A stretch of DNA of 49,657 nucleotides from Zygnema cylindricum (GCA_037447655.1 JBBHKE010003410.1:452773-502429), one strand, 5' to 3'. Counted from the stretch's first letter, positions 30,515-42,800 are shown. Made by a program: numbers and translations. The notes: generated from the letters alone by a model not told the origin.

Positions 30515-33391
30515 ATGGCTCAATCTCCCGGAGAATCCGTTGTTATTTCAATTCCTGACGAATTTGACAGGTGTGTGGAAAAGCTCGTCTATCGGTTTCC
30601 TGCATAGTTCAAAAGTAGGTGACCGTACGCCCATACAATATGCCTATTGTACGCAAAACATACAATATGCCCTTAAGACCCATATTGTATTGGCCGCGAA
30701 ATGAAATAAAATAGGAACAGGGTTGAGTTGCACATCGATCGATAGAGAATTAAACGACATGTCTAAATTTTGAAAAAAAAATGGACAAAAAAAAATGTTT
30801 CTGTGAGTTTTGAGGGACTTTTTATTTAAACCGTCAGATTTGGACGATCGGACGGTCGCTGATCAAAGTAGGCGATTTAAACAGATCACATGAAAAGCCC
30901 ATAACACAACTTACGAAAGGACAATCTGTCATATTAGCGTCTGCAATTTTGAGGGCCACACTAAATAAAGCCTGAAATTGACCAACCAGGTAGTATGGGA
31001 CGATAAAAAAAAAAATACCACACTGCCAAAAAAATTACCAAAACCTACGGACCAACCCCGTTGGTGGCTTTTCCCCCGAAATTGCATCCTACGCAGTGTC
31101 AGTTCCCTAAAAAATTTCGTCCGGCGGCATGCGCTCTACTTTGAACTTACGTCAGATTCGAACGTTCGTACAGGAGTGTGCACGACGCACACACATAAAG
31201 TATGCCTACGTTGCGCGAGTTTTGTGCAAAGTTTTGTGCGCCTATCAAAGGCCTACCATAAAAAAGCCTACTTTTGAACTATGGTTTCCTGGCACGGATG
31301 GCATCGATCCCTTGTGTTGGATGGAGAAGCCCCAAAATGGACAGGGTAATAATTTCCTGTGGCGCCATTTGGAGATGTCAAGGAAATTACGAACCATCGA
31401 TCAACTTTGGACGGCTGGGGATAATGCCCTTCAGCCCCTTCAGGGCGTATTGACTGAACCGCAAATCAAGTCATTGTTTGCTGATGGTAGTGAATGTTTC
31501 TCTGAAGGTGTTACAATAGTACGAATAAACTTTAGTCTTGAAAGCGAGTTTGTACTACGAATGGGAGTTGCATTTACTGATAGGTTCTTAGTCAGCTGGA
31601 GTCAAGCTGGAGAAGTTCCCATTCTCGCGTCTGAAAATACTAAACACAAACGCGCGGTGCGGAAGTACCCGCCTACACCAAGACCCCTGAATCAAATGGA
31701 GGACGAAGAAAAGCTGATTCATCAGAAGGAGGATAACTTACGGGAAAAATGTGGTGTCAAACCTAACACTACGCGTGAATTGCTGGTTTACCTCCTAAAA
31801 TTTTTTGGCCACCGGGTGGAGACGCGGCGGAAGGAGCTGGAGCAGTCACTGAAGAACCTCGAGAAAGAATGTGAGTGGGGTAGAAGGGGAGGGGAGCATG
31901 GATTGGAGAGGATGGTGGAGCAGGGGAGTGCTCGGAGGGTGGGAGAATTATGGAGGAAAAGAAGAGTGGGAAGAAGGAAAAGGTGTGACAGAGGGTAGAG
32001 GGGAGACGAAAGAAAGAGGGCCAGAGGCTGAGAGAAGTGAGGTCAAAGAGAGTAAAGGGAGGAGGGAAAGGATAAGAGGGTGGATGAAGTCAGAGGAGAA
32101 AGAAAAGGGGTAACGGGTTCGGAGGATGAAAGGTGAAAGGGCAGGAGATGATCGATTCTTTTTGTGAACAGGGGGACGAAAAAGCAAAGTGAGAGGAGAC
32201 TGCAATTAGTGGAGAGAGAAAACATGACAGAGAATAGATTAACGTAAGAAAGGACATCAAAAGAAGAAGCAGAAAGAGAAGGAAAAATTAATTGCAGGGG
32301 TTTTCTGGTAACGTAAATGACTTTTGCTCCTATGCAGTAGTTCCAGTCTGGAATTGTAGACCTGGACTTGTATTGCCTATTAAAGCCTTTAATTCTTACG
32401 AAAGGAATAATTTGTAGCGTAGGAATGTGTACTTAGGGATTGCCAGACGTATTTCCTGTGGCAGGCAAATCTTCAAATTCGGAGTTGTCTGACAAAGTTA
32501 AAACCTTCAATACCCACGTTCAGGACTTGAAGAAGGTGGGCCCCTTTTCCTTCCTTCTTTGAGTGGGAGTTTGGTTTTGTTGTTGCGGTTTTGAAGAAAT
32601 AGCAACCTGAACAAACAAGGTGGATTTTTATTGCTTAGAATGCTGAAGAGGCAGGAAAATAGGAGAGAGAGAGTGGGAGTAAGAGTTTCATGCTTGTGTG
32701 GCAGGGAGGAGAAGGTATAAGCAGGGAGGGGGGAGGGGGAGATGACCCATAGACTGATGTTCAAAGGGGAATAATAGTTATCAAGAATTCTAAACCATCT
32801 CTCTTGGCTTTCAGACTGTTCGAGATTTTGAGCCCGTGTTATGTAACGCAAGAAGTATTATAGACGAGGGAAGTAAAAGAAACGATATGAGCACTTTGAC
32901 AACGAAAATGGAGTACTGCAAAGAGTGTTTACGTACGTGTGAGAGTGGAATCAAGAACGTAGAAACCAATCTAGCAATGGCACGACCAAATTACCAGCAG
33001 ATCCTATTTTTTGTTCTCCTGCCATGGTATTTACTTTCGGAATGTAAGATTTTATGCCCTTTAAGGCCTTCTATAATTGCTTTACTCTTAAGCAGCTGTA
33101 ATGTACATTCTATTTAGTGTGGTGGCAGATGGGAGCAAAACTGTGCATGACATTGTTTCCATTCACTGGATGTGGCTGACCTCTGTGGTTGTTTTGTTAC
33201 TTGCATTTGCAGTGCGAGCTTTACCGTGGCTCTCTCATGCGATCAATCTTGATGGTCCTGTTGGGATTCCGTTATTTTTGGCCATGGTGTTAGCCATGAA
33301 CAGTATCGGGTTATATTTCCTTTGTTATTACAACAAAAGGAAACGTTTATTGGGGAATGACAATCCCGTTACTGGTGAAAGACTCCTCTAA
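30515..33391 (+). CDS. gene B: coiled-coil protein with C-terminal membrane segments; exon 1 interrupted by a transposon
   Basis: The ATG at 30515 opens 29 codons (MAQSPGESVV...VYRFP), then a 681-bp CATAG element (30603-31283) inserts with target copy GTTTCCTG on each side and brings an immediate TAG. Resuming at 31292 the frame is exactly continuous. The exons are then 31292-31870 (donor GTGAGT, phase 1), 32465-32535 (acceptor GTGGCAG, phase 0 exit), 32815-33026 (acceptor CTTTCAG, phase 2 exit, donor GTATTT) and 33118-33391 (acceptor ATTTAG, stop TAA). Without the element the product is about 407 residues: an N-terminal region of unknown fold, a charged helical/coiled-coil middle (VETRRKELEQSLKNLEKE), then two or three hydrophobic segments near the C-terminus and a basic tail NKRKRLLG. 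This suggests a membrane-anchored protein. The family is not recognised. TGTAA poly(A)-like words follow at about 33429-33437. The allele is probably broken unless the element is spliced out. Confidence 0.65.
30603..31283 (+). mobile_element. CATAG-family hAT-like element inside the coding exon of gene B (681 bp)
   Basis: The ends are CATAGTTCAAAAGTAGG and CCTACTTTTGAACTATG. An exact 8-bp duplication GTTTCCTG lies at 30595-30602 and 31284-31291. The added length (689 bp) is not a multiple of three, and the first terminal repeat supplies an in-frame TAG. Inside the element an ATG at 31129 starts a frame that leaves through the right end in frame with gene B. That could give a product with 52 element-derived residues in place of gene B's first 29. 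Confidence 0.92.
31875..32110 (+). repeat. purine-rich tract in an intron of gene B
   Basis: Mostly A and G (GGAGGATGGTGGAGCAGGGG, GAGAAAGAAAAGG). On the minus strand it mimics Ser/Pro/Leu frames, which are not genes. The strand choice is opposite to that in the intron at 395-2190. Confidence 0.75.
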
Positions 33392-34500
33392 TTAGTTTTC
33401 TACTTTTTGCACACACAACTAGTTTGCATGTAATGTAAGGAAGGCGCAGCTTAAATTGAAGAAGTTGCCTGATGTATGTGTCTTTTTTTCCGATCTTGAT
33501 CTACGCGTGGTGGATTATGATGAAGTGTGTGCCATCTAACTTGTATTTCAGTTGGCTTGACATGTTAGCCAGTTTCAATAGTGCCAGTTCAATTCTAAGA
33601 ATTGACCAAATGAATGTTTCAGTGCATCTCAAATCTCATGTCACTGACATGGACAGTCATAGTCGGTAGTGAAAAGGGGACAAACGAGGACTAAAAGAGT
33701 ACCGCAACAACACATTATCTGAACTTCAAATTATTTTTTATTGAAATGTACAATATATGTTTCTGAGAAAAGTTTAAACTCAAGTACGAGGGCGGCTACA
33801 GAGCGGCTCATCGACAGTGAAGCATGTAGCATGGAGTTGCCGCATGTGCATGCACGTGTTACTTAAAGTGGTAGTTGATTTATGATTTAATTGTTTTTTG
33901 AGAGTACTTGATGTACCTTCTTTGTACTTACATGTAATATGTTTGTGCTACACTAGTACTTCAACTGCATTTAAGTCCCGATTACATAAACAAAACCTGT
34001 TTAAATTACACCCAGGTGTTTCTAGTTTTGTTCATTTCGTGAAAAAATAAATGCCAGTTGGTTCAAATATCTGTGTAGGAAAAATGATTTTCAAACCGCC
34101 AACTGCGGTTCAAATACTGTGGTGTTACGCTATTGTGAAGTATTTCACATCATTTGACCTCAACCTTGGTTTTTTGGCATCGTTTAGATAGAAATGCCAG
34201 CCAGTGTTTATCCAAAACGACAATGTCCTAGAGAAACCGCAATTCTTTGTGCAACACAGAGGTAGTTTACCAGTAAAACTTTTTTGTCCATCAGATATTT
34301 CTATGTACTTCAGATTGTTCAAAGTCACAAGCTACCCGCCTTTGAAACCTGCCTTGCAGAGACTTCCCTAAGGACAACTGGGAACGACAGCACAATATTG
34401 GGGTGCTGTAAACTGTGCATCAATTGATCTGGCCAAGTGAAGCAGATCTCCAATATTTGAATTCAAAGTGTACATTGGCAGTTCAAAATACCCTTCACAG
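33392..34500. other. 3' flank of gene B; possible minus-strand exon at 34125-34343
   Basis: The first few hundred bases are probably gene B's 3' untranslated region. On the minus strand from 34343, after TAG, a frame reads LVTLNNLKYIEIS then SFTGKLP and FYLNDAKKPRLRS up to a TAA at 34125. The LxxLxxLKxIxIS...FTGxLP pattern is reminiscent of a plant leucine-rich repeat, but only one repeat is visible and no partner exon is identified. Confidence 0.3.
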
Positions 34501-35262
34501 ATGAGCAGTGACACACTGTCCTCGTCAAACTGTGATGAGCTGCCGGCCCAGCTCGATTATTTTGTAAAAAAAAAACGACTTTATTAAAAGGCGCGATGGT
34601 AAACCATCTGAGTCGAGTGAGATCCAGTAGGATTCTGAAAAAGAGCAAATGTATGTTACTGTGACACAAGACCAAAAGATTAAGAGCAGTGAGGGAGGGG
34701 AGATTAATGAACAAAGAGGGCATGTAAAAGTTGGAGCAAGGATTGTCAATGATGGCAGATTGTGGCGAGAGATGAGGGAGGAACCAGGTGGGTTTGTATA
34801 GGGGGGTAGAAAGGTGAAAAGGGACGGACAATAGCAGATGTAGGACGAAAGATGGAAAGAGAGTGCAGTAAAAAATGGGAGGGTGGGAGTTGAAATTTGT
34901 GCGTACAAATAAGGGTGACTGGCTACAGGAATGGACCGCCCACAAAGGGAGACCGGAAAATAAGAATGTAATAGGATGAGGATTAGAGTGGAAAAGGACG
35001 ACAAAAGTAAAACGACAGTGAGGAAGGGTATAAAGAAGTGTCGGTAGGGATTTCTGAAGAAGAAGATGTAAGAACTGGTTGAATCACATTGAACTCCATC
35101 ACTTGTGACCTGGTGGCTGTCATTTGAACTTTTTCCTACTCCTCACCTCGTCCTCTCTCCTACTTTCGGCTCCTGTTCGTGTGCACTGTCCATTGCCCCT
35201 TCCTCTCTCCTTCTGGCTGTCCTTCATTTTCTCTCTTTACCCCCCCCCCCCTTCCTCTCTAG

Positions 35263-35638
35263 GTAACTGGAGCAATTGCATCCTTCTGATGCAGGTAGAA
35301 ACTTGACGGCCTTAAGCATTTGACCAGTAACTTGGGCTGAAAATTTATAATATGTAATCTTGAGAATTAATTCTTCACGACCCCAATTGGAAAGGGGTCG
35401 TTTTGTTGTTGTTTTTGTGCTTGTTTGTTCCTTTCAATGACTTTTTTTGGCTTGCCCTTGTATGTGTGTTAATTTCGTTTGAACTGTTTTTCCTGTTTTT
35501 CCTTTTAGTTTGCTTCTACCTGCGTCTGGTTAACTGCAAGCCTCGAGGACAACACCTTTCGCTGCTGCAACGATGTTATTAGTGTGGATGTTCCTTCAAA
35601 TGCTCATCCTACTACGATAGACGGGTCAATAAATTGAG
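35263..35638 (+). CDS. possible last two exons of a small or unfinished gene
   Basis: A long pyrimidine tract ending CTCTCTAG leads into a 32-base exon (35263-35294, frame NWSNCILLMQ) with a good donor CAG|GTAGAA. A second acceptor TTCCTTTTAG at 35508 opens 43 codons (FASTCVWLTASLEDNTFRCC and on) to a TGA at 35636-35638. The phases agree between these two pieces. I cannot find a convincing upstream exon, and the purine-rich DNA at 34600-35060 is ambiguous. It may instead be spliced 3' untranslated sequence of gene B. Confidence 0.3.
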
Positions 35639-35639
35639 C

Positions 35640-36801
35640 CTCTTCAATCGGCTAATAGAGGTGCTGGTTGGTTCCTCTGTTTCGTAGCCCAGTGCACTAT
35701 GAGTGAGTTGGTATTTTTGAGCTTTCAGCACCTTGCCTCTTTTATACTTTGTTCCTGTCTATAATAAGACCCGAGTTAACTTCCTGACGAGTAATAAAAT
35801 TTGATAATGAAAATGCTCTAGATTTTGGTGATGATGACGGATAATGAAGTTTTAAATACATTGGTTACTGTCAGATGATGAATGTTGCAGTATGAAAAAG
35901 TTAGTTTCCTAAGAACTAAATCGAGAAATGTGATACAGAACCATGTGTATCATATCCCATTATGGGACAGAGGTGAGCCAGCTTTGGCAGGCAATATTCT
36001 CCGCTGTAACGCCCATCACATTTCTGAGAATGCAACGCCATCAGGCAATCCCTTCCTGTAATGACGACTGGGAGCATGCATGTTCTCCTATTATCACCCC
36101 AGGGCCCCCCTGGTTCCATTTATAGGCTTGAAGCGCAATGGACTCATTATATTTCAAGCTAATAAATGGAACTTGTCAAATGGTGTAAAGGGATCTTTTC
36201 AAAGACAGACATTGATTGGAAAGGCCCAATTTCAGAGTAATCATATGCAGTACAGTCATCTACTTCGGCACAAAGCTCAGCTTGATGGCAAGACAACAAT
36301 GGAGAGTGCTATTAACCCACTGCATTAGAGCATCATATAGACCAGAACAAATAAGTGGAATACAACAAAAAACATAAATTTCAGTTGTACATCGTATTGT
36401 AAAGCAAAAACTTATTTGTTTCTGTTGGCAAGTCTACCGTATTAGGAACCATCCTTCAGAAATGTACAGAGTTGTACAGAACAGGCTAACAGGCTCTTTC
36501 TTTCTGTAGTTACATATAGAGCGTAGAACTGAAAGGATCATCTGGCTGGTTGACAACTGAACTTAAAAATAATCAATTAAAGGGGCTTCTTACCTTATGT
36601 TCTCCACTTCTTCACATATTTTCCATAGCGCCCTCAACTCAACAAGAACTCACTTCATGGGGTTTCAAAAAGGTTAATCCCATGAACGTCAGAAGCCTGC
36701 TCCATGGTCTCTGGCATCAACACTTTTTCTTGATCCAGCCAAGCTGTTGAAGAACTGGCCTCGTAACAGTAGTAATTCAGCTATACAGAGCTAAGCTATT
36801 T
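35640..36801. other. convergent intergenic region
   Basis: It lies between plus-strand material ending near 35640 and the minus-strand kinase gene ending at 36802. It holds only short frames without motifs. The part from 36330 upward is probably the kinase gene's 3' untranslated region. Confidence 0.4.
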
Positions 36802-39800
36802 TCATTTCTTAGCCTTACAGATCCCGACTATGGCCTCCAGCTCTCCTAAAGCACCCACTAACTCACTCACAAGATTTTCATGGTTCCATGTTTGTTTTAA
36901 ACAATCATGCAAGAGGTCGAAAATTTCATTAAGCGTAAGACTTAGCTTATCAGCAGTTCCTCGAGGTATGCGTGAGTAATGTGAACAGAAGCGCTCTACA
37001 TATTCATGAAAGACAGCTGGGTTATTCCCAGACGCAGCTTTATCAGCGTCATCTGAGGTAGATTCAACCATCTCGGCATCTGAGGTAGATTCAAATTGCC
37101 TTAACATCTTAAATATACCACTGCTATCCTTTTCTCCAGCCAGCACTAAAATAATATTGAGTCCTAGAGCATAGATGTCTGAATGCTCGCTGATGAATCT
37201 AATCTTCGAAGCAAGTTCAGCTACAGCGTCTGCTTTTGGCAACGATTCTCTGTTTTGTATTTGTACAGCTGAACCCAAACCACAGATCCTGCTTTTATTA
37301 TGTTCGCCAAGAAGCACATTTGCTGCGTTCAGGTTACGATGGACCACGCCTTTACTGTGCAAGAATGAAACAGCCGAAGCCATTTCTTGACAAATTCGAA
37401 CTCTATCCTCCGGCGTGAGAGAATTTGGGCTATTTTCCAGGCGTTCTTGGAGGCTGCCTCCTGCCATGAATTTACTTACCAAACAGCGCTTATCGCGATT
37501 GACCCCAATAAGACCAAGGATATTAGGATGCCTAAAACTGTGCATAATCTGAACCTCCCTTTGGAAAGAGCGAAGTGCTTTCTCAGGAGGATACTGCTTA
37601 ATAGCAACTTCCATTCCCATCAATTTGCACTTGTAAACCTCGGCAAATTCCCCCTTTAACTTGTCTGTTGCATCAGCAATCTGCGTCGCAGGGATGACCC
37701 AAATGTCATTCTGCAGCAGCAACAAAATCAACATGTTATGTATGGCAACGGCACACCATGAAGCAACTAACAGTCTTGGTGGAACAAGAGTGCGGTCTAC
37801 ACTATATTGGAGCATGGTGTAAACGAGGAAAAACAAAGGCGGCGGCCATGTGAAACTTCAGATAAATTTCCTTCACCTAGAGAACGTGGTCCACGAGAAT
37901 TTATGAGAGCCCTAATACATAAAGCACTGAAAATTAGTATAGCCTAGACTAACCAAGGGGGCTGGTGTCCTGGCTGAACATCTGCCAGAATAGTGTACCC
38001 ATATAATCAGCTGCCTCCAACGAGAAAGAAAAGCACACCATAATCCAGCGTCATTTCTCTGCATAATTTCACTACCTTGTTAAATGATATCCTTTCAGTG
38101 CCACTATGAAGGTCCCCCCCCCCCCCCCCTTCTCCCCAAAAGTTGCCTACCCAACGTCTCAAAAGCCCAAAACACCTCCCTCTGAAGTCCTTGACAAGCC
38201 CCAAAACCAACCTATTCCTCCACCGTTGCTCCCTAGACACCCTAAACCACATTTAGAACCCGGAACACCGCTACACTGTGTATCGCTATTAGTGTTAATG
38301 TTTTTTTTGCCGCTTAAAACATCTTTTCTCGGTATACGCTTGTCCGATTATGGAGCTGACGGTTGCGATTGAAAGCCAAAATTCCCACCTTGCGATTGGC
38401 GGTCTCCATGTAAAAATCGGACAGGTGTGTACGGAGAAAAGATGTTTTAAGTGGCGAAAAAAGTATCAACACTAATAGCGATACACGGTGTACTTCCATA
38501 CCAGATGGTAGTTAGCATGCAAACTTACGAAATTTTCTACGTCAATAACTTAAATTACATGTATAATTTGTAGCAGCACCAGTCACTTTTTCTTGTCATT
38601 TGACATGTTTTTCTGAGATTTTCAATATTTTAACAATAAAAATAATAAAAATGTGTATATTATTAAGTTTTTGATTTTTCAAAGAAAGTTTAGTGCGTCT
38701 TTTTTTTTTTTTCTACTTGACAGTTTTGATGTTTCATTATACTTTCACTATTTTTTCAAGTCTTCAGATTTATGCTGCAAACAAATACCATACTTGCTTA
38801 TAACCAAGGACAAGACGTTTTTATCGTCTTAGCTTCAACCAGCAAGAACTACAAGTTAAAGACTATAAGCGGCATGATCCTTTTCGTGACCTAAAAATGT
38901 CTGCACATTTCAGCCTCAAAAAGCAAAGAGCGATTGCTCGCTGGTTTTAGAATTAGTGAAGTTGAGATACGAGCCAGTGCAACAAAGATAAAAACGACAC
39001 TTATTATGAAAACCACACTCTTGTTTAGAAAGGTCACAGGGAGAGGAAGACGTCAGGTACTTGGATCCGGATAAACACTAATTATTAGTGTTGTGTATCG
39101 GTAGCCAATTGCCAATAACCGATATATACCTTTTTTGGGCCTACCAATAATCAATCGATTGGCTCGATATATCGGTACCGGTGTTATCGCGATAAAAAAC
39201 CGATATATACAGATAATTTACCGATAAATATCAGGCTGATAATTATCGGCGATAACTCCATGTGGATTGTGAAGACAACAGAAAAAATAAGAGCAATACT
39301 AGGGGTAATATAATAGCCGACTGACTAAATTATCAGTAATTATCATAAATAAAATAACGAATGGACCCATAAAACATCGTTCAACGAGGACAAATATTAC
39401 CTTATCAATGGTTCGACTATTAAAAAATAATGGCGCGGACAGTTAAATTTTAGAACCAAAAAAAATGACAAATTAAGACAAATACCAAATACCAACTTTT
39501 TGTTTGTTGGACTGCGCAAACCTAATTATTATTTGAGGTCCTACGCAATTGAGGATAGAAACGATGGACAATAGATGAGTGAAAAAATAGCCATAAAACC
39601 CAAAAAACTCCATACATCGCTCTTTCCTACTTCCCTGCGTTTATGCCATCCCCTACCAGCCTACAAACATCCCCTCCTAGATATGTTTCTCTCTTCTCCC
39701 CTTCTCCATCCACCCTTCCCCCTTCCCCCTTCCGTCTGCTGTCTCTCTCATCTTTCTCCTCCCCCTCTCCCCTTCCCAACTTACCCCCCCTCCGGGTGCT

Positions 39801-42800
39801 GGAAGTGCCCCTGCGAGAAGGGAAGCTGGCAGCCGCGAGAATCAAAGGGGGAGGGGCTCAAGGAGGGATGGGGCGGGGAGAGAGTGGGTTGTGGGGGGGT
39901 GGGGGGAGGGGAGAGAGACGGGGATGGACGAGTTTGGGGCTTTTGAGGAGTTTTGGGAGAGCTCGAGGCGCTTGGGAAGTTTCTGGGGTAATTTGGAGGG
40001 AGGAGGGGAGGGGGTGTTCTAGCGGTGAACGGGAGGGTGGGCAGTCTACTGTATGGATGAGAGAAGGAAGGAAAGAGAAAGGGGAATTGCGAGTGAGTGC
40101 GTGTGTTTTTCTTTTCCTCCTTTTCTTTATTTTTTTCAGCCAGCTGTTTCCTTACCAACGCTGAGATGTTTAAAAGTCTCCCGCCTCCCCCCACCACCCC
40201 ACCCCTGAAGGAAGAATTGCCTCCCTAACTTCCCAAAAGTCCCCCATATCTCCTTCAAATTTCTTGATTAGCCCAAAGCCCCTCCTCCCCTCATCGCCCC
40301 CCCCTAAACCCCCTTTCAAAACTGTGCAACATCTTTACCCGCAAAGCAGATAGACGGCAGCCCGGCAATTGCAACTTCATTAGGTCTCTTTTCTCCTGCA
40401 TGCTAAAGATGACACCGACTGCAAAGCATTTCCTTAAGAAAAAGAGTTCCACAAACCGGGGGGTAGGAGGGATGCAGAGGGAGTGTGGCTCACCTGCGTG
40501 GCAGCCATTGCTATTTTAGCAATGCGGTCCATATCTTCTGCCAGTTGCTCCATGGCCATGCGTCCTCTGTAGATGCGTTTGATACACGCAACAGCGAGGC
40601 GACTGAGTTCTTCAATCACATCATCCGGCCAACTTTTCACATAGAGGAGGACATTCTCTTTCAGATACGCTTGTGACGTGATCTCCTCGACAGATCCTAT
40701 TGGTCCCACCAGCATTTGGCTTAACATCATGCCAAAGGAAACACATGCATCCTTGGCACTCTCCGTGGTCAGCATCACGTTCCACCGCAAGTACATCTCT
40801 GATGGACGGAACGGAAGATAAACAAGCTTGCTGGTGTCACCAAACAATATCATTTGAGGATCTAAACGCGCACCAAGACCTTCTGCTTCAAAATACCGCA
40901 ATGCAGACGCTACTTGGTTTGCCATCTTACAGAAATCCTGCCATGGCAGTCCACTACCAAAAGTTCCATTATCCCAAAAATCAGAAAACCGGTCCTTTAA
41001 GCTCCCTCCCTCCCACCACTCCACCACAATGCTTCTACTTTCGCGACACCAGCCTATAACCTTCGCCACGTGGCGATGCCTGACCCAGCGTATCTCCCGT
41101 GCCAGGTATTTGACATCCATGGGAGGTTCCAGAACAAGGACCACCACGGGTGCTCCCTCCAGCACCCCCCTGTACACAGAAATCTTCTCATCATCTGGAT
41201 GGTATATCCAAAAATTCCGATAAGATAATTCAATTTTCTCACTGCCACGTCGGGCGTCCTCCACTTCTTCCTCAGAGAGAATGCGCATCAGGGAACGGAA
41301 GGGGGAAGAGGGGAGAGGGGGGGGGGGGGGGGGGGGGGGGAGGGGGTGAGGTTGTTCAACAGGACAAATGTTACCTTAGGCCTCTGCTCCATTAGAGGAA
41401 AAGTGGGCATGTTTACTGGAAACCGTACGATTTCGTACAAATTCGTACATATTCGTACCATTTTTTTTTTTTTGTAAGCAATCGCGCACATCGTCCAGTG
41501 TGAAGTAACTCTCCTGTGTGAAGTAACTCTCCTCGCGAGGAGAGTTTCTTCACACTGGACGATGTGCGCGATTGCTTCGCGAATCTAAAACAGTGATACA
41601 TCCAACGGTCGATACCTACGCTTGTAATATAGGAGCCATCCTGAAAACATGCTTCGTCATGTTTCGTCTGACGAAAATTTAAAAAATGGTACAAATTTGT
41701 ACGAAATTGTACGACTTCCAGTAAACAACCCCACTTTTCCTCCAATGGAAGTTCACCCTTATCAATAGTTCGACTATTAAAAAATAATGGCGCGGAAAGT
41801 GTTTAAGATATTGGGCGAATCGGTGTCGGCCGAAATCGCGCCGTCAAATGTTTGGCTCGATTCAGTGCGACAGTTATATTTTATTTCGTTCGGTACAGTA
41901 CTGTACAGTACAGTACTTTACTGTACTGTACTCACTGTACTGTACTTTTCTGTTGTTTCGTTTTGGTGCGATCAGTATTTATTTGTACGCATCGGGCGTT
42001 GGACGATTTTGAGGAAATGTCGGTTCGCGAAGTGCGATTTCGCGTCCGCGCAATCGCGACAAAGTTGGCGAAGCGTAATACATTTGTACGGCCGATCTTG
42101 ATACGATCCTGCACGATCCTGTTACGATTTGGTTCCATTTACAGAGAGCATATTTGTCAGAGTAGAGGTAGACCGCGAATCGTAATTAGAGTTATGAACG
42201 CTAATTCGGTCGCCCTAAATTTCGACTCTATCACGTTAAATAGAGTGCATAATTCTAACTTTTTCTTTATCCTATTTAAGGTACTTTTTGAATCAGCGTT
42301 AACAACTCTAATATAGTGCCGTTTCAAATAGTGTGACGCACGGTCTGTGTCTGACCGTGCAAAACTGTACTTTATTAACTAGAATAGTACTTTATTAACT
42401 AGAAAAGTACAAAAAATGATTTAATACAGGCCGTTATCATGTAACTGCGTTTTCACAAACCGCGTAGTGCAAACGTCATAATGACGTTAAACTGTGAGTT
42501 TTGTCAGATTCTGTACGTCTACCTAATTTACAGTAAAAATATTCAGCGCGGATTAATTAGAGTTATTGGATATGAGAGTATTTTTTTTTTTTTGAAAAGG
42601 GTTGATTACACAAATTAGAATTAATAACTCTAATTTTTTTTTTCATTTTTTTACTCTAATTTTTTCTTTACTCTAATTGCGATTCGCGGTGTAGCTTGCA
42701 GGTAGCTTAATGTTGCAGCCCATGGCAGGCGTGCGCCTGGTCGTTATGTTTAGGAACAGTTTGCACTGTATTGTTTTCAGTTGTATTTGTTTTTTATCTT

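Noticed and set aside
30603-31283. 9-bp duplication (Mutator-like) for the CATAG family
   Set aside because: Several copies have an extra matching G, but the copies at 15531 and 16530 do not, so the duplication is 8 bp.
30571-31350. Simple intron from GTGTGT at 30571 to remove the CATAG element
   Set aside because: The nearest downstream acceptor (GGACAG at about 31345) does not restore the frame. The exact 8-bp duplication with a continuous frame argues for exon insertion. Splicing is still possible and is listed as a test.
31948-32225. Ser/Pro/Leu-rich minus-strand frames within gene B's intron
   Set aside because: They mirror a purine-rich tract lying between clear splice sites of gene B.
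39575-40197. Overlapping frames of 120-170 codons on both strands
   Set aside because: Low-complexity C/T and G blocks inside the kinase intron, with no motif or splice support.
37175-41223. Several + strand frames across the kinase exons
   Set aside because: They are shadows antisense to the pseudokinase exons, which carry recognisable kinase motifs on the minus strand.
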